Assembly: GCF_001874625.1 (NCBI RefSeq)
Contig: NZ_CP017671.1
Location: 4,402,001-4,466,000 of the forward strand
Reading direction: 5' to 3'
Origin: Providencia rettgeri
Lineage (GTDB): Bacteria > Pseudomonadota > Gammaproteobacteria > Enterobacterales > Enterobacteriaceae
Length of the DNA stretch: 64,000 bases
Part shown: positions 21,970 through 33,757 of the stretch, one piece after another
Numbering within the stretch: the stretch's first letter is position 1
How the letters are laid out: every line of letters starts with the position of its first letter
Position numbers and translations under genes: made by a program
The notes under the pieces: generated by a model
The model's database searches: none
Told to the model about the DNA's origin: nothing
What the model saw: the letters and a program-made list of their open reading frames with translations, nothing else

Positions 21970-23352
21970 TTACTCATCTAATTCTATTTCGGCTTTAGCC
22001 TTTAAACCCGCAAGCAATTTGCCATGAATGCCACCAAACCCGCCATTGCTCATCACGAGAATATAGTCGCCAGGTTGAGCCGTCTCAATGACCATATTTG
22101 TCAAAGCGTCAATATCAGCGCTCCAACGAGCAGGTTGCACGCATTTCTCTGCAATATCCGTTACCATCCACGGAATATTAGCAGGTTGGAATAAAAAGAC
22201 TTCATCTGCACGGCCCAAGGCTGGCGCAATATCATTTTTGTTAATCCCCATTTTCATGGTGTTCGAACGAGGTTCGAGTACGGCGATAATGCGTGAAGTC
22301 CCCCCCACTTTGCTACGTAATGCTTCTAATGTTGCCAAGATAGCGGTTGGGTGATGAGCAAAATCATCATAAACACTCACACCATTCTCAACACCACGCA
22401 GCTCTAACCGCCGACGTGCATTGATAAACTTATCCAAAGCAAGGCAAGCATCCTTGGCGGGGACGCCGACATGATGTGCTGCGGCTATCGCCATCAATGC
22501 ATTTTGAATATTGTGATTGCCCACTTGTGACCAAGTGACTTCACCCACTTTCTCTTGTTGATAGTAAACCTCGAAATGGCTACCATCATGATTCAATTTT
22601 ACTGCCTGCCACTCACCATGCTCACCACCAACAAGCTCCTGTTCACTCCAACAGCCCATACCAATGACTTGTTTTAAGTGATTGTCATTATCTGGTGTGA
22701 AAATTTTGCCGCTGGCTGGAACGATACGAACCAGATGGTGGAATTGCTTTTGTATCGCCTCAAGGCTTTCGAAAATATCCGCATGGTCAAATTCAAGGTT
22801 ATTCAGGACTAACGTTCTCGGGCTGTAATGAACAAATTTAGAACGCTTATCAAAAAATGCACAATCATATTCATCTGCCTCAATAACAAAAAATGGGCTT
22901 TCCCCTATTTTTGCCGACACATCAAAGTTACCGGGGACACCACCAATTAGGAAACCAGGCTTATAACCACAATCTTCTAACACCCACGCTAACATACCCG
23001 CGGTAGTGGTTTTTCCATGCGTCCCTGCCACCGCGAGCACCCAGCGTTCTGGTAATACATGGTCATGTAGCCACTGAGGACCTGAAGTGTAAGGTAAGCC
23101 TCTTTCTAATACAGCTTCAACACAAGGGTTACCACGCGTCATGGCGTTACCAATAACCACCATATCCGGTACTGGGTCGAGTTGTGAAGGGTCATAACCT
23201 TGAATGAGTTCAATGCCTTGATTTTCAAGCAAAGTGCTCATTGGTGGATACACATTTGCATCAGAGCCCGTGACTTTATGGCCTAGAGAACGAGCCAATA
23301 TTGCTAAGCTACCCATAAAGGTACCGCATATACCTAAAATATGTATGTGCAT
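21970..23352 (-). CDS. mpl: UDP-MurNAc-tripeptide ligase Mpl (murein peptide ligase)
   Basis: 460 residues (E. coli 457). Mur-ligase family: N-terminal ILGICGTFMGSLA, ATP loop AGTHGKTTTAGML, central NLEFDHADIFES, C-terminal DDFAHHPTAI and VLEPRSNTMK. Reattaches recycled L-Ala-gamma-D-Glu-mDAP to UDP-MurNAc. Divergent from fbp as in E. coli. Confidence 0.97.
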   Translation of the reverse strand: MHIHILGICGTFMGSLAILARSLGHKVTGSDANVYPPMSTLLENQGIELIQGYDPSQLDPVPDMVVIGNAMTRGNPCVEAVLERGLPYTSGPQWLHDHVLPERWVLAVAGTHGKTTTAGMLAWVLEDCGYKPGFLIGGVPGNFDVSAKIGESPFFVIEADEYDCAFFDKRSKFVHYSPRTLVLNNLEFDHADIFESLEAIQKQFHHLVRIVPASGKIFTPDNDNHLKQVIGMGCWSEQELVGGEHGEWQAVKLNHDGSHFEVYYQQEKVGEVTWSQVGNHNIQNALMAIAAAHHVGVPAKDACLALDKFINARRRLELRGVENGVSVYDDFAHHPTAILATLEALRSKVGGTSRIIAVLEPRSNTMKMGINKNDIAPALGRADEVFLFQPANIPWMVTDIAEKCVQPARWSADIDALTNMVIETAQPGDYILVMSNGGFGGIHGKLLAGLKAKAEIELDE

Positions 23353-23516
23353 TCTTTTTCATCCAATTAGCATGAGGTTTGTCACTATTCTACCCATCAA
23401 TAGCAGGTTTATAAATGCATTAACCTATTAATCTTTTTTTTATTTAGTTAAACTCTCTGCGCGCGAGGGTACAATACCCCGCAAAACCTTTGTCAATTTT
23501 ATTCAGGACCTTCGTC

Positions 23517-24523
23517 ATGAAAACATTAGGCGAATTCATCGTCGAAAAGCAACAAGATTTTCCTCATGCAACAGGTGAGCTGACATCATTACTATCAGCA
23601 ATCAAACTGGGCGCTAAAATTATCCATCGTGATATTAACAAGGCTGGGCTGGTAGATATTCTTGGCACCAATGGTGTTTCGAATATTCAAGGCGAAGTCC
23701 AGATGAAGCTAGACCTGTATGCAAACGAAAAACTGAAAGCGGCTTTAAAAGCCCGCGGAGAAGTTGCCGGTATCGCCTCTGAAGAAGAAGACGAAATTGT
23801 CATTTTCGAAGGAGATCGTGCTGAAAACGCAAAGTATGTCGTTTTAATGGACCCATTAGATGGTTCTTCAAATATCGATGTAAACGTTTCCGTTGGGACA
23901 ATTTTCTCAATTTATCACCGTATTACACCAATTGGGCAACCAGTTACTGAAGCGGATTTTCTACAGCCAGGTCATCGCCAAGTTGCTGCCGGTTATGTTG
24001 TTTACGGTTCTTCTACTATGTTGGTATACACCACTGGCGTTGGCGTCCATGCATTTACCTACGACCCTTCTTTAGGTGTTTTCTGCCTTTCTCATGAGAA
24101 AGTCATGTTCCCATCAGAAGGTAAAATGTACTCTATCAACGAAGGTAACTACATCAAGTTCCCAATGGGTGTTAAAAAGTACATTAAATACTGCCAAGAA
24201 GAAGATAAAGCGACAAACCGTCCTTATACCACCCGCTATATTGGCTCTTTAGTCGCAGACTTCCACCGTAACTTGCTTAAAGGGGGATTTATATTTACCC
24301 AAGTACAGCAAGCCATCCAAATGGTAAACTGCGTCTTCTGTATGAGTGCAACCCTATTGCATTCTTAGCTGAACAAGCCGGCGGTAAAGCAAGCGATGGC
24401 GCTAACCGCATCCTGGATATTATCCCTAGTGAATTACACCAACGTGCTCCTTTCTTCGTAGGAACAGAGTCAATGGTGGAGAAAGCAGAATCATTCATGC
24501 GTGAGTTCCCTGACACCGAATAA
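23517..24523 (+). pseudogene. fbp: Fructose-1,6-bisphosphatase I, single-base frameshift
   Basis: Begins [20 protein letters not shown] (ATG at 23517; ORF upstream to 23490 is not conserved). Metal site [12 protein letters not shown] and [12 protein letters not shown] are intact. After NLLKGG the frame breaks at about 24282-24290 (AAAGGGGGATTTATATT); one base is missing, and the reading resumes in another frame as [21 protein letters not shown], then [10 protein letters not shown] to a stop at 24521-24523. As read, translation stops at 24366-24368 and loses the C-terminal substrate-binding part. With the base restored the product is 335 residues (E. coli 332). May be a sequencing error at the G run. 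Confidence 0.9.
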
Positions 24524-24540
24524 TTCATATAACTAGCTAA

Positions 24541-24565
24541 TAGGCGGGGCTTCCCGCCTTTTTTG
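24541..24565 (+). terminator. Terminator of fbp
   Basis: GGCGGG-GCTTC-CCGCC followed by TTTTTT, 18 bases after the fbp stop. Confidence 0.9.
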
Positions 24566-24734
24566 CCCCTTTTTTTCTCCAACTAGTGAGTTTTCCCCCC
24601 TTTTACGGCTATAATGTCCCCACGTTATCTACCCTGAGATTTAACTTGCATGGAAATAAGTCATTAATACCGTTTCCACCAGCAGCTTAAAAGTCAGTAG
24701 GTAAATTCATTATTCACACAAAGGATACACTTAA

Positions 24735-25265
24735 ATGGGCCTGAACAATGTACCGGCAGGTAAAGATCTGCCAGAAGATATCTACGTTATCATCGAAATT
24801 CCAGCTAACGCAGACCCTATCAAATATGAAGTTGATAAAGAATCTGGCGCGCTGTTTGTAGACCGTTTTATGTCAACAGCAATGTTCTATCCATGCAACT
24901 ACGGTTACATCAACAATACTCTGTCTTTAGATGGCGACCCAGTTGATGTGTTAGTCCCTACTCCATACCCATTACAGCCGGGTTCAGTTATTCGTTGTCG
25001 CCCAGTTGGGGTTTTAAAAATGACTGACGAATCAGGTGAAGACGCTAAATTAGTTGCTGTTCCACACACTAAATTAAGCAAAGAATACGACCACATTAAA
25101 GATGTGAACGATATCCCTGAACTACTGAAAGCACAAATTACCCATTTCTTTGAACACTACAAAGATTTAGAAAAAGGTAAATGGGTTAAAGTTGACGGTT
25201 GGGATAACGTAGAAGCCGCTAAAGCAGAAATTATTTCTTCTTTCGAACGCGCTGCAAAAAAATAA
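24735..25265 (+). CDS. ppa: Inorganic pyrophosphatase
   Basis: 176 residues (E. coli 176). Starts [18 protein letters not shown]; metal/active-site segments [15 protein letters not shown] and [10 protein letters not shown], and the C-terminal W-D-N-x-x-A-K signature. Hydrolyses pyrophosphate, pulling biosynthesis. Adjacent to fbp here, whereas E. coli has a transporter cluster between them. Confidence 0.98.
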   Translation: MGLNNVPAGKDLPEDIYVIIEIPANADPIKYEVDKESGALFVDRFMSTAMFYPCNYGYINNTLSLDGDPVDVLVPTPYPLQPGSVIRCRPVGVLKMTDESGEDAKLVAVPHTKLSKEYDHIKDVNDIPELLKAQITHFFEHYKDLEKGKWVKVDGWDNVEAAKAEIISSFERAAKK

Positions 25266-25287
25266 TTTTCCCTTAGGGTCATTATTA

Positions 25288-25317
25288 AAAGCTCTGGTAA
25301 ATACCAGAGCTTTTTTA
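25288..25317 (+). terminator. Terminator of ppa
   Basis: AAGCTCTGGT-AAAT-ACCAGAGCTT followed by TTTTTATTTTA. Opposes ytfP on the minus strand. Confidence 0.92.
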
Positions 25318-25355
25318 TTTTATTAACAAACTACAAAGCCTAAATGGCTAAACGT

Positions 25356-25703
25356 TTATTCTTCTTCATTACGTTTAAGCCAGTCACCACTTTTTATGCG
25401 GCGCAGACCATCAACAGAATGTTTATATAGATAAATCCAAGCATTGCCATATGGCGTCGAAATTAGCTCCCTCGCATAATCTTGGGAGTTTTTCTTTAGC
25501 TCATCTAGCTCTGTTAAGATAGATGGGTTAATGCGATATACCTCGCACTCTATCACCCCATCCCCCTTAACCACCGCAGGATAAAACCCAAGATCATACA
25601 GTTCATAGCCTTCTAGCTTATGCTCCCCTAACAGTTGAGCATAAGTCATCCAGTGATGATTACCTTGCTTTTGCCTTAAGCTGCCATAAACAATTACACG
25701 CAT
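25356..25703 (-). CDS. ytfP: YtfP, gamma-glutamylcyclotransferase-like
   Basis: 115 residues; starts MRVIVYGSLRQKQGNHHWMT, the YGSL loop of the AIG2/GGCT fold, with the acidic LTELDELKKN segment. E. coli YtfP is 113 residues and very similar. Its enzymatic activity is unestablished. Starts 3 bases after the tamB stop; last gene of the tamA-tamB-ytfP unit. Confidence 0.93.
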   Translation of the reverse strand: MRVIVYGSLRQKQGNHHWMTYAQLLGEHKLEGYELYDLGFYPAVVKGDGVIECEVYRINPSILTELDELKKNSQDYARELISTPYGNAWIYLYKHSVDGLRRIKSGDWLKRNEEE

Positions 25704-25706
25704 AAT

Positions 25707-28700
25707 CTAAAACTCAAATTGGTAAAGGAGATCCAAGGCCTGGTTAACACCAGACACCGCTTCTAAATACAGTTTTGGCATCAATCGATAACGTAACGTT
25801 AACGTCGCCAATGAGTCAAAGATACCAACACCATACTTCACTTGTAAATCATTAGTGATCTTACCACTCACCACAACTTGGGAGCTATCCCCCACACCTT
25901 GGGTATCAACAGCCAAATCAGATACCCCAAATGTTTCACCAATCTTGCCAACTAATTGCCCACTTTGTGCAACACCAAGGCCAATAAGCATTGATGTCAT
26001 TTGTGAACCATTTGCATCACCACTATCTAACCCTTCCCCTCTTAACAGATAAGAGAGTGCTTCTTGTTGCGTTTTGGCAGGTTCAGAGAATATTTCTACC
26101 TTCGGCTTATCTGCAAGCCCTGTTACCTTAACACCCGCAATAACATCATCAGCGGTGTTATCTGGGTTACGGATAGCTTCTAAATTTAAGAATGGCTGAT
26201 CGGCAGGGCCAGAGAACTGTATTTGGCCTTTGCGGACGATTAAGTCTTGCCCATAAGCGCGGAAACGCCCTGCAGGAATATCAACTTGACCATTCAAACT
26301 GAGGCCATGCTTATTTTGAATAACTTTCAACAAGCCAGTCAAACGAGCTTTCAAACCAAACGCATCTAACCGAACATCATTACCAATTTTAATATCTAGA
26401 TTGGTTTGAATTGGGATTGATGGCGCTTTTTCTTCTATTGGTTTTAAATCACTATCTAGCATAACCACATCAGATGATGCGCTAACCGCAGATTCAGGTA
26501 ATTCCTGAACAGTAATTCTTGCCCAAGGGATTGTCACAGAACCATTCAAGGTTAATAAGGATGGCGATGCATCAAACACAATATCCGGCTGTACATCAAT
26601 CTTAATCATTGGTGGCAGAGAAACCCGTAAGTTATTACCACGCGCCATTATTTTAGCTCGCCACGCATCAATGTTACGCCAATCAGCATCACCATCGATA
26701 TTCAAATAACCTTCCGGTGTATTGATTTGCCCATTCATCACAGAGCTAGTGCCATTAAAATTAATACCTAAATGACCACTTTTAATATCAAATGGGATCA
26801 TCGCTGAGCGAACTTCTAAGCTAGAAAGCGATAAATTACCATTTAATAATGGGTTATTTGCTGAGCCCCCTAGCCGTAAATTGGCACTCAAGCGGCCATT
26901 AGCCACTTCTTTTTGACCAAGCAGCGGTTTAATTAAATCTAAAGTAATCGAATTGATTTCTACATTACCCGCTAACAGACGGCGTTTTTCAATATCTGAA
27001 ATTTGAATATTGCCACGCATCTGGCCGTTATTCTGCAAACCAAACAACCAATTAACGTCTGCCTTACCATTTTTGAGCCCTGCACTTAACGTTAAGGTAT
27101 CAAATGCGATAGGTAAGCGCGTCCCTTCAACAAACTGTGTTGCTTTAACGTCATTGCCACGTAAATCTAACTTCACTTGCGGCATACTACCATCGTCTTT
27201 CCAAATAGCGTTTGCTTTGCCACTAAAGACACCACTAACACGTGTATCTTTAGGCATAAACGGTTTAATCATTGCTAAGTCAAAGCGTTCTAATACAATG
27301 TCAGCACTGCCGCTTTTACCTGCTTTAATTGGTTTTGGCACACATAAACGCGCATCTGGATTTACCCAGCAATGACGACCAATTGTCACTTCTTGCGTTT
27401 GATTAGCGTAATTAAGTGACATGGCTTGATTCAAGCGCCACTCACCGACAACAGTATCAAATAACGTATTGGTCAGGTTACCTTTCCACACTTCTGTTTG
27501 GCGGTCAAAGCTCCCTGCGAGTGATAACTGCCCTGAGACAGGTTCACCTTTAACATTCAGCTTCAGTGTATGCTGCTTTTCACTACCTTTCGCGTCAAGA
27601 TTCAGGTTACTAATGACCATATCACCTTGCTTTAATTGGCGTAAGACAACGGATAAATCGCCTTTTATCTGCTCACCAGTAGCAACATTACCCTTAATAA
27701 CCACGTTATCAATAGCGAGATCATTTTGCCATTTCACACCGCGAGCGGTTAAGTCAATTAACGCTTCTGGCGTTTGCAAATTACCCCGTAATTTCACATC
27801 ACCAACAATCACCCCCCCTAAACCGGGTAGTAGACCATTGAGCCCAGGTGCGTTAATTTTTGCATCAAGATTCCATTTATCAGCAAGCGTCCCTTTTACA
27901 TCAATATTATTTTTGCCTAGTGCTAAATTAAAATTAGGGATGTCCCACTGACCGGCTGCATTGCCTTTTGCCTGCCCACGCGCTTTCAGTAAGTTATTTT
28001 TTACATTACCATCCAGCATAATTTCAGGGACTTGCAATTGCCAGCTCCCACCGTATAGGCTACCGCGCGTAACAATTTTACCATCGACCTTCGCTGGCCA
28101 CTCGGGATATTGTTTAGCGGTATTGATACCTGACAAGGTTAGCACCGCATTCCAACTGATTGCTTTACTCCAGTCAGCCACCCCTGTGATGTCCGCATTC
28201 CCTTGTAAAGCGGATAAGCGTAAACGCGTAAGGTTAATTTGCTCTTCATTACCTTTGGCGTCTAAGAGTAAGGTTGATGGAGGAAGATCTTGCCCAGTAA
28301 TAGCAGAACGCAAAGACATATCATAAGCGGATGGGCGGCCATTTAAACGTAGGCGTGTGCCATCTAACTGGTACTGTGCATCACCGACTAAAGGCCATGT
28401 CAGCTTATCGCTTTTTAGTGTTAATAAAATTGGCAAATCCGCTTGTGATAAGTCAGTTTCTGCATCTAACGTCGCATTAATTGGGCCTTGCAGATTCAAT
28501 GCCAATTTTAGTTCATCAATTAAGCCGCCCTTTAAAGACAAATCTATTTTTTGCCCATCTAAATCCTCTAAACGGCTCTCTCCCAATATTGATAAAGATA
28601 CTGGCCACTTATCTTTCAACATTGCTGTTCCAGATAAAGCCACATTACCTTGTGGCGCATCAACTTTTAACTGTTTAACCAGTACCTGCTGCCCCTCATT

Positions 28701-29483
28701 AGACAAGCTAAGATGTAATTGGTTAATCTTAACGTCAGCCCCACCAGTTAATTGAAAGTTCGATGCATTAATCCCCTCAACATTTAAATTAACAGGTAAA
28801 ATTATTTCAGGTAATTCAGCCAGTAGCGGTTTTGAGAACAATTCTTTTAGTTCATCTGCTAACGATTTTTGCTCGTTAATCGGTACAGGGTCGGGTTGTT
28901 TGTCTTCCGTCACCTGATCTTGTTGCGTTTCAGGTAAATGAATTGCCAAGTCAATAATATCTGTCGGAATAATTGTGATAGCTTTATCTTCCCACGTTAC
29001 CCCTGTGGTAAATTTAGCTAAATCAATATCCATACCATCAACATTGACGTGAGTTGAAACTAACGAAAGCTGGTTTAAACGAATGGTTAGCGGTGCTTTG
29101 AGTTCAGTTAGTGGCTCTGAAGCAGGTGCTTCTTCTGATGGCGGTAACTGCGCCGTATCAACATTTACCATTACATTATCAGTGCTAAGGTTATCAATAC
29201 ATAATTCACGGCTTTTCAGGCAGCCTAGGCGTAATGCTAAATGTAATCCCCCTGCATTAACATCAATGCCTGGCATTTGATACTTCACGCCAGTCAACGT
29301 TAAATTACTGATATCACCATCTATTTTATCAATCGTTAATTCAGGAACAAAGCGAGTCGCTGAATTTAAAGCAAAATGAAGACCGGATTGGGTGCCAATT
29401 ACCCAACTTAATGCCGCAATAATAAGAACTAGAATTAATAAAATGGAAAGACTTATCCATTTTAGCCATTTCAACCACCTCAT
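25707..29483 (-). CDS. tamB: TamB, inner-membrane component of the translocation and assembly module
   Basis: 1258 residues (E. coli 1259). One N-terminal membrane anchor (about 8-28) is followed by a very long periplasmic beta-taco repeat region and the C-terminal DUF490/TamB domain ([10 protein letters not shown]..., ending LDLLYQFEF). AsmA-like; spans the periplasm to work with TamA in outer-membrane protein and phospholipid handling. Its start codon overlaps the tamA stop by 4 bases (ATGA). Confidence 0.97.
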   Translation of the reverse strand: MRWLKWLKWISLSILLILVLIIAALSWVIGTQSGLHFALNSATRFVPELTIDKIDGDISNLTLTGVKYQMPGIDVNAGGLHLALRLGCLKSRELCIDNLSTDNVMVNVDTAQLPPSEEAPASEPLTELKAPLTIRLNQLSLVSTHVNVDGMDIDLAKFTTGVTWEDKAITIIPTDIIDLAIHLPETQQDQVTEDKQPDPVPINEQKSLADELKELFSKPLLAELPEIILPVNLNVEGINASNFQLTGGADVKINQLHLSLSNEGQQVLVKQLKVDAPQGNVALSGTAMLKDKWPVSLSILGESRLEDLDGQKIDLSLKGGLIDELKLALNLQGPINATLDAETDLSQADLPILLTLKSDKLTWPLVGDAQYQLDGTRLRLNGRPSAYDMSLRSAITGQDLPPSTLLLDAKGNEEQINLTRLRLSALQGNADITGVADWSKAISWNAVLTLSGINTAKQYPEWPAKVDGKIVTRGSLYGGSWQLQVPEIMLDGNVKNNLLKARGQAKGNAAGQWDIPNFNLALGKNNIDVKGTLADKWNLDAKINAPGLNGLLPGLGGVIVGDVKLRGNLQTPEALIDLTARGVKWQNDLAIDNVVIKGNVATGEQIKGDLSVVLRQLKQGDMVISNLNLDAKGSEKQHTLKLNVKGEPVSGQLSLAGSFDRQTEVWKGNLTNTLFDTVVGEWRLNQAMSLNYANQTQEVTIGRHCWVNPDARLCVPKPIKAGKSGSADIVLERFDLAMIKPFMPKDTRVSGVFSGKANAIWKDDGSMPQVKLDLRGNDVKATQFVEGTRLPIAFDTLTLSAGLKNGKADVNWLFGLQNNGQMRGNIQISDIEKRRLLAGNVEINSITLDLIKPLLGQKEVANGRLSANLRLGGSANNPLLNGNLSLSSLEVRSAMIPFDIKSGHLGINFNGTSSVMNGQINTPEGYLNIDGDADWRNIDAWRAKIMARGNNLRVSLPPMIKIDVQPDIVFDASPSLLTLNGSVTIPWARITVQELPESAVSASSDVVMLDSDLKPIEEKAPSIPIQTNLDIKIGNDVRLDAFGLKARLTGLLKVIQNKHGLSLNGQVDIPAGRFRAYGQDLIVRKGQIQFSGPADQPFLNLEAIRNPDNTADDVIAGVKVTGLADKPKVEIFSEPAKTQQEALSYLLRGEGLDSGDANGSQMTSMLIGLGVAQSGQLVGKIGETFGVSDLAVDTQGVGDSSQVVVSGKITNDLQVKYGVGIFDSLATLTLRYRLMPKLYLEAVSGVNQALDLLYQFEF

Positions 29484-31222
29484 AATTCAGTCCCCAAACC
29501 GATATAAAATTGTATTTTGTCGTTATTTGAATCACCGATTGGTGTTGCAAGGTCAAATTTAATCGGTCCTACTGGAGAAACCCAGCGAACACCTATACCT
29601 GCGCCAGTTTTAAAATCACTCTTTTTAATATCATTTACTGCTTCGCCGCTATCAATAAAAGTGGCGCCCCACCAATTACCCGTGAAATTATATTGGTATT
29701 CAACAGAGCCAACAGCCAGCTTAGATGCCCCTGTCAGTTTACCTTTACTGTCTTCTGGGGAGATTTTTTGATATCCATATCCACGTACACTACCATCACC
29801 ACCAGCGAAGAAACGCAAGTCTGGCGGGACTTTGTCAAAATCATTGGTTTCAATCCAACCTATATTACCTCGCACCACAAAACGGTGCCCCTCCCATGGG
29901 GTTCTTATCCATACATTTTTAGCTTGCAATACAGCAAAGTCGATATCTGAACCCCAAATTTTATTCGAATAATCAATTGAATAACGTTGGCTATCCCCCC
30001 AACTTGGCATCACACCACCACGTTGACGAATGCGACTAACATAAGCCCCTGGATACAATAGCATTGTCGTATTAGTGACATCAGCTTGGGTAAAGTTACT
30101 CAGCATCCAACGCATATTCACGCCATATTGCCAACCGGAAGAGTAGTCCCAGTTACGAGATACGTTTAAAGTCGTAGTATTTGATTGTGTATCATTTAAA
30201 TCGGTGCGTTTAAAACCGCCTTGAACGGCATAGTATTGCTCTAAAGGATTGGCTTTTAATGGAATTTTATAACTAGCGTCAATCAATTGCTCTGGTTGAG
30301 AAAGGCTGATACTTGATGTAAAACTTTGCCCCCTTGAATTGACCCAAGGTTTATTCCATGTCGCTTTAACGCGCGGGCCGACATCAGTTGCATAACCGCC
30401 ACCAAGTTCAATAAAGTTTTTGGCGCGGGGGACCATCACACCCTCCATAGGTAACACATCGGAATCCGCCTCACGCGCTTTTGCGATGTCCGGAGTGACA
30501 ATCGCAGAAGAGAACCAGCCAGTTTCTGCTAACCGACGGTTAAACTCAGCGAGTTGTTCGGAGGTGTAATATTCCCCTTTTTTAAACGGAGCGAGATTAT
30601 TCAAATAATCTTCACGAATTTGCGACCCTTGATAAGAAATGGCGCCAAAGCGATAACGCTCCCCACTATTAAAATCAAAATCCCAATAAGCAGCATGGTG
30701 GTCAAGAGAAATACCTAATTGGCTTTTCTCCATCATTGCATCAAAATAACCTTTACGAATAGCTAGGCTGCTAAAACGACCTTTGAAATCTTCATATTCA
30801 CCATCATTTTGGATAATACCCAGTTTTGGTGTGTATTTTTTAACCATCTTTTCATAGTCAGGGTCGGTTTTTGCACCACCTTGTAATTCAACTGTCACCC
30901 CTCTCAATAAAATGGGTTCTCCAGGAGTTACTTTAGCAGTCAATACAGAACGAGCAGGCGGGGTTTTTTCTTCATAACTAAACTCAACGGAAGGTTGATA
31001 ATAACCTAAAGGCTTTAAACCTTCTTGAATTGCTTTCTCAACACGGGCTCGAAAACGACCATTGGGTACAACTTCATCTTGAGATATATTAGAAAGTTGT
31101 ACTCGCACGTTTTGATTAAGTTGGCCTTCAAGCCCTTCAATATTAAGGCGAAGGTTCGCTGCGTGTGCCACTGGTAGTGCCGCAGTTAGGCAGAGAAAAC
31201 AAGCTAGTGGGTATTTCGACAC
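29480..31222 (-). CDS. tamA: TamA, outer-membrane Omp85 component
   Basis: Preferred start is the GTG at 31220-31222, preceded by AGGAG at 5 bases and giving [21 protein letters not shown], a good signal peptide; total 580 residues (E. coli 577). An in-frame ATG lies 42 bases upstream without a ribosome site. Three POTRA domains (about 25-260) are followed by a 16-strand barrel, with VRGYGYQ in the lid loop and the terminal [11 protein letters not shown] beta-signal. Partner of TamB. Confidence 0.95.
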   Translation of the reverse strand: MSKYPLACFLCLTAALPVAHAANLRLNIEGLEGQLNQNVRVQLSNISQDEVVPNGRFRARVEKAIQEGLKPLGYYQPSVEFSYEEKTPPARSVLTAKVTPGEPILLRGVTVELQGGAKTDPDYEKMVKKYTPKLGIIQNDGEYEDFKGRFSSLAIRKGYFDAMMEKSQLGISLDHHAAYWDFDFNSGERYRFGAISYQGSQIREDYLNNLAPFKKGEYYTSEQLAEFNRRLAETGWFSSAIVTPDIAKAREADSDVLPMEGVMVPRAKNFIELGGGYATDVGPRVKATWNKPWVNSRGQSFTSSISLSQPEQLIDASYKIPLKANPLEQYYAVQGGFKRTDLNDTQSNTTTLNVSRNWDYSSGWQYGVNMRWMLSNFTQADVTNTTMLLYPGAYVSRIRQRGGVMPSWGDSQRYSIDYSNKIWGSDIDFAVLQAKNVWIRTPWEGHRFVVRGNIGWIETNDFDKVPPDLRFFAGGDGSVRGYGYQKISPEDSKGKLTGASKLAVGSVEYQYNFTGNWWGATFIDSGEAVNDIKKSDFKTGAGIGVRWVSPVGPIKFDLATPIGDSNNDKIQFYIGLGTEL

Positions 31223-31355
31223 GCCTACTCCTAAGGTGGTTATTCGATTGACTAAATACTTCATATCAATTTATTTTGAGTAAAATTAGCCGGATACACA
31301 AGTTTTTATCCCTATTTTTAGTTTTTTTGTGCGGTCAATATACATAGGAATCATT

Positions 31356-31997
31356 ATGCCATTTAATAAATTTCACTCTGCAAATATTGCACAACCTCTG
31401 CCCGGCAGAGCAACCGCTATAACTTACTCACCATATCATGCGGTTAACCATCATTCGATTGAGATTATTCCTAAGAATATGGAAATCGCTTATTTTGCTA
31501 TGGGGTGCTTCTGGGGTGTAGAGCGTCTATTTTGGCAGCAATCTGGCGTTTATTCCACTTCAGCAGGATATTGTGGTGGGTTAACACCAAACCCAACCTA
31601 TGAGGAAGTGTGTTCAGGGTTAACAGGGCATGCGGAAGCCGTCCGGGTCGTTTTTGACCCACAAACGATCGATTACACCCAATTATTAACCTTATTTTGG
31701 GAAAATCACGACCCTGCTCAGGGGATGCGCCAAGGTGGCGATATTGGCAGCCAATACCGCTCAGCCATCTATACGGTTTCCGATGAACAAGACCAGCAAG
31801 CAATGAAGACCTTGCAAGCATACCAAGCAGCAATGAAAGCACAAAATGATGTACGTCAGATTACAACTGAGATTACGCCATTGGAAACCTTCTATTTCGC
31901 AGAGGATTACCACCAGCAGTATTTATACAAAAACCCAAATGGTTATTGTGGCTTAGGGGGTATTGGTGTTTGCTTACCCCCCTCATTAAATAATTAA
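31356..31997 (+). CDS. msrA: Peptide-methionine (S)-S-oxide reductase MsrA
   Basis: 213 residues from [15 protein letters not shown] (AGGA ribosome site; the frame opens 27 bases earlier). Catalytic GCFWGVE near residue 51; C-terminal recycling cysteines in [10 protein letters not shown]. Repairs methionine-S-sulfoxide. Divergent from tamA as in E. coli. Confidence 0.97.
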   Translation: MPFNKFHSANIAQPLPGRATAITYSPYHAVNHHSIEIIPKNMEIAYFAMGCFWGVERLFWQQSGVYSTSAGYCGGLTPNPTYEEVCSGLTGHAEAVRVVFDPQTIDYTQLLTLFWENHDPAQGMRQGGDIGSQYRSAIYTVSDEQDQQAMKTLQAYQAAMKAQNDVRQITTEITPLETFYFAEDYHQQYLYKNPNGYCGLGGIGVCLPPSLNN

Positions 31998-32032
31998 AAC
32001 ATAAATTATTAGTTTTTAATTTGTTTTTCATT

Positions 32033-32144
32033 CTAGATAAATCATGTTGTAGATAGATAATAAATTACCTGAGCATAATCGAGTACACGGCTCAGGCAAT
32101 AAAGTAAACACCGCCCTACAACATGATTTATGATGAATATCTAG
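32033..32144. repeat. Nested palindrome in the msrA-ytfL gap
   Basis: A perfect 16-bp inverted repeat, ATAAATCATGTTGTAG at 32037-32052 and CTACAACATGATTTAT at 32116-32131, encloses a second perfect 7-bp pair CCTGAGC (32068-32074) and GCTCAGG (32090-32096). CTAG occurs at both outer edges. Further small hairpins follow (GCGCA-TAG-TGCGC near 32194-32206). Could fold as a long cruciform, encode an sRNA, or be a small palindromic element. No ORF overlaps it. Confidence 0.7.
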
Positions 32145-32309
32145 CCAGATAAATATACCCGATGCTATACTCATCGAACATATCAATTATTTTGCGCATA
32201 GTGCGCTACTGTATATTTACTTATTGAATATATTTTCTACCCGAGATGATACCTACTGAGATCATTAAAAATGAATCAATCTTAGTGTTGAAGGGTGTCA
32301 GGAAAACCT

Positions 32310-33677
32310 ATGATTAACAGCTTATTGATCGTTCTTTTATTATGTGCAATTAGCGCATTCTTTTCTTTGTCTGAAATTTCATTGGCGGCTTCCCGCCGTA
32401 TTAAACTTAAGCTAATGGCAGACGAAGGGAATATTAACGCGGCCCGAGTACTCAAATTACAAGAAATGCCTGGTATGTTTTTTACCGTCGTGCAAATTGG
32501 CTTAAATGCCGTTGCCATTCTTGCAGGTATTGTGGGCGAGTCAGCTTTTTCACCTGCATTGTATGATGTATTTATTCAGTTTTTATCCCCTAACTGGGCA
32601 CAACAAATCGCTTCAATCATTTCTTTTACCATTGTGACTAGTTTATTTATTTTAGTGGCGGATTTAACACCAAAACGTATTGGCATGGTGAAACCCGAAG
32701 CAATCGCCATCCGTATTGTCAATCCAATGCGCTTTTGTTTGGTGGTTCTCAGCCCTTTTGTCTGGTTCTTTAATGGCCTTGCCAACCTCATCTTCAAGCT
32801 ATTCAAGTTACCTATATCGCGCAATGAAGATATCACCTCTGATGATATCTTTGCCGTCGTTGAAGCAGGCGCGGTCGCTGGGGTATTACGTAAGCAAGAA
32901 CATGAATTAATTGAGAATGTTTTTGAGCTTGAATCTCGTACTGTGCCATCAGCGATGACACCACGTGAAAGTATTATCTATTTTGATAAAGACGAGTCAG
33001 AAGAAAGTATTAAACATAAAATCTCAACTCAACCACATTCTAAATTCCTCGTTTGTGCTGGGGGTATTGACCATGTCATTGGTTACGTTGATTCCAAAGA
33101 GCTACTTAATCGCGTATTGAATGGGCAAAGTCTAAGTTTAAAAGACGGTGTACATATTCGTAATACGCTAATGATACCGGATACCCTTTCCCTGTCAGAT
33201 ACACTAGAAGCATTTAAAACGAATGCTGTCGATTTCGCCGTTATTCTTAATGAATATGCGCTTGTTATGGGTATCATTACTATCAACGATGTGATGATTA
33301 CTTTAATGGGCGATTTAGTTGGCTCAGGGCAAGAAGAACAAATTGTGGTACGTGATGAGAACTCTTGGTTAGTTGAAGGGGGAACCCCTATTGAAGATGT
33401 CATGCGCATTTTAGATATCGATGATTTCCCTGACTTTAGTAACTATGAAACCATCGCAGGCTTTATGATGTACCGGTTAAGAAGGATGCCAAAGCGTACA
33501 GATTACGTTAAATATGCGGGTTATAAGTTTGAAGTTGTCGATATTGATAACTACAAAATCGACCAACTACTGGTAACTCGCCTCACGGCAATACCAGCAC
33601 CAGTAATTGTACAACCGGGAAAAAACACGACTGAAACGGCTGATGCAAAACGACAAACCAAAGATACTGAACACTAA
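32310..33677 (+). CDS. ytfL: CNNM/CorC-type membrane protein YtfL (PaeA)
   Basis: 455 residues from the ATG of MINSLLIVLLLCAISAF, preceded by CAGGA (a GTG 15 bases earlier is less likely). DUF21 domain with four hydrophobic segments to about residue 150, two CBS domains (MTPRESIIYFD... and TLSLSDTLEAF...) and a C-terminal CorC/HlyC domain (ETIAGFMMYRLRRMPK). In Salmonella/E. coli this protein has been linked to cadaverine/putrescine export. Same gene order as in E. coli. Confidence 0.93.
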   Translation: MINSLLIVLLLCAISAFFSLSEISLAASRRIKLKLMADEGNINAARVLKLQEMPGMFFTVVQIGLNAVAILAGIVGESAFSPALYDVFIQFLSPNWAQQIASIISFTIVTSLFILVADLTPKRIGMVKPEAIAIRIVNPMRFCLVVLSPFVWFFNGLANLIFKLFKLPISRNEDITSDDIFAVVEAGAVAGVLRKQEHELIENVFELESRTVPSAMTPRESIIYFDKDESEESIKHKISTQPHSKFLVCAGGIDHVIGYVDSKELLNRVLNGQSLSLKDGVHIRNTLMIPDTLSLSDTLEAFKTNAVDFAVILNEYALVMGIITINDVMITLMGDLVGSGQEEQIVVRDENSWLVEGGTPIEDVMRILDIDDFPDFSNYETIAGFMMYRLRRMPKRTDYVKYAGYKFEVVDIDNYKIDQLLVTRLTAIPAPVIVQPGKNTTETADAKRQTKDTEH

Positions 33678-33707
33678 TATTTAGTTGCAAAGCCGTTTCA
33701 TTTCAAT

Positions 33708-33730
33708 GCGCCACCTTGAGTGGCGCTATT
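33708..33730 (+). terminator. Terminator of ytfL
   Basis: GCGCCAC-CTTGA-GTGGCGC followed by TATTGTT; a second, AT-richer hairpin (GTTAACCAAAC/GTTTGATTAAC) follows and may serve ytfK on the other strand. Confidence 0.7.
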
Positions 33731-33757
33731 GTTAACCAAACCTAAGTTTGATTAACG

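Noticed and set aside
31223..31264. tamA start at the upstream ATG
   Set aside because: No ribosome site there, while AGGAG stands 5 bases before the GTG and the resulting signal peptide is normal.
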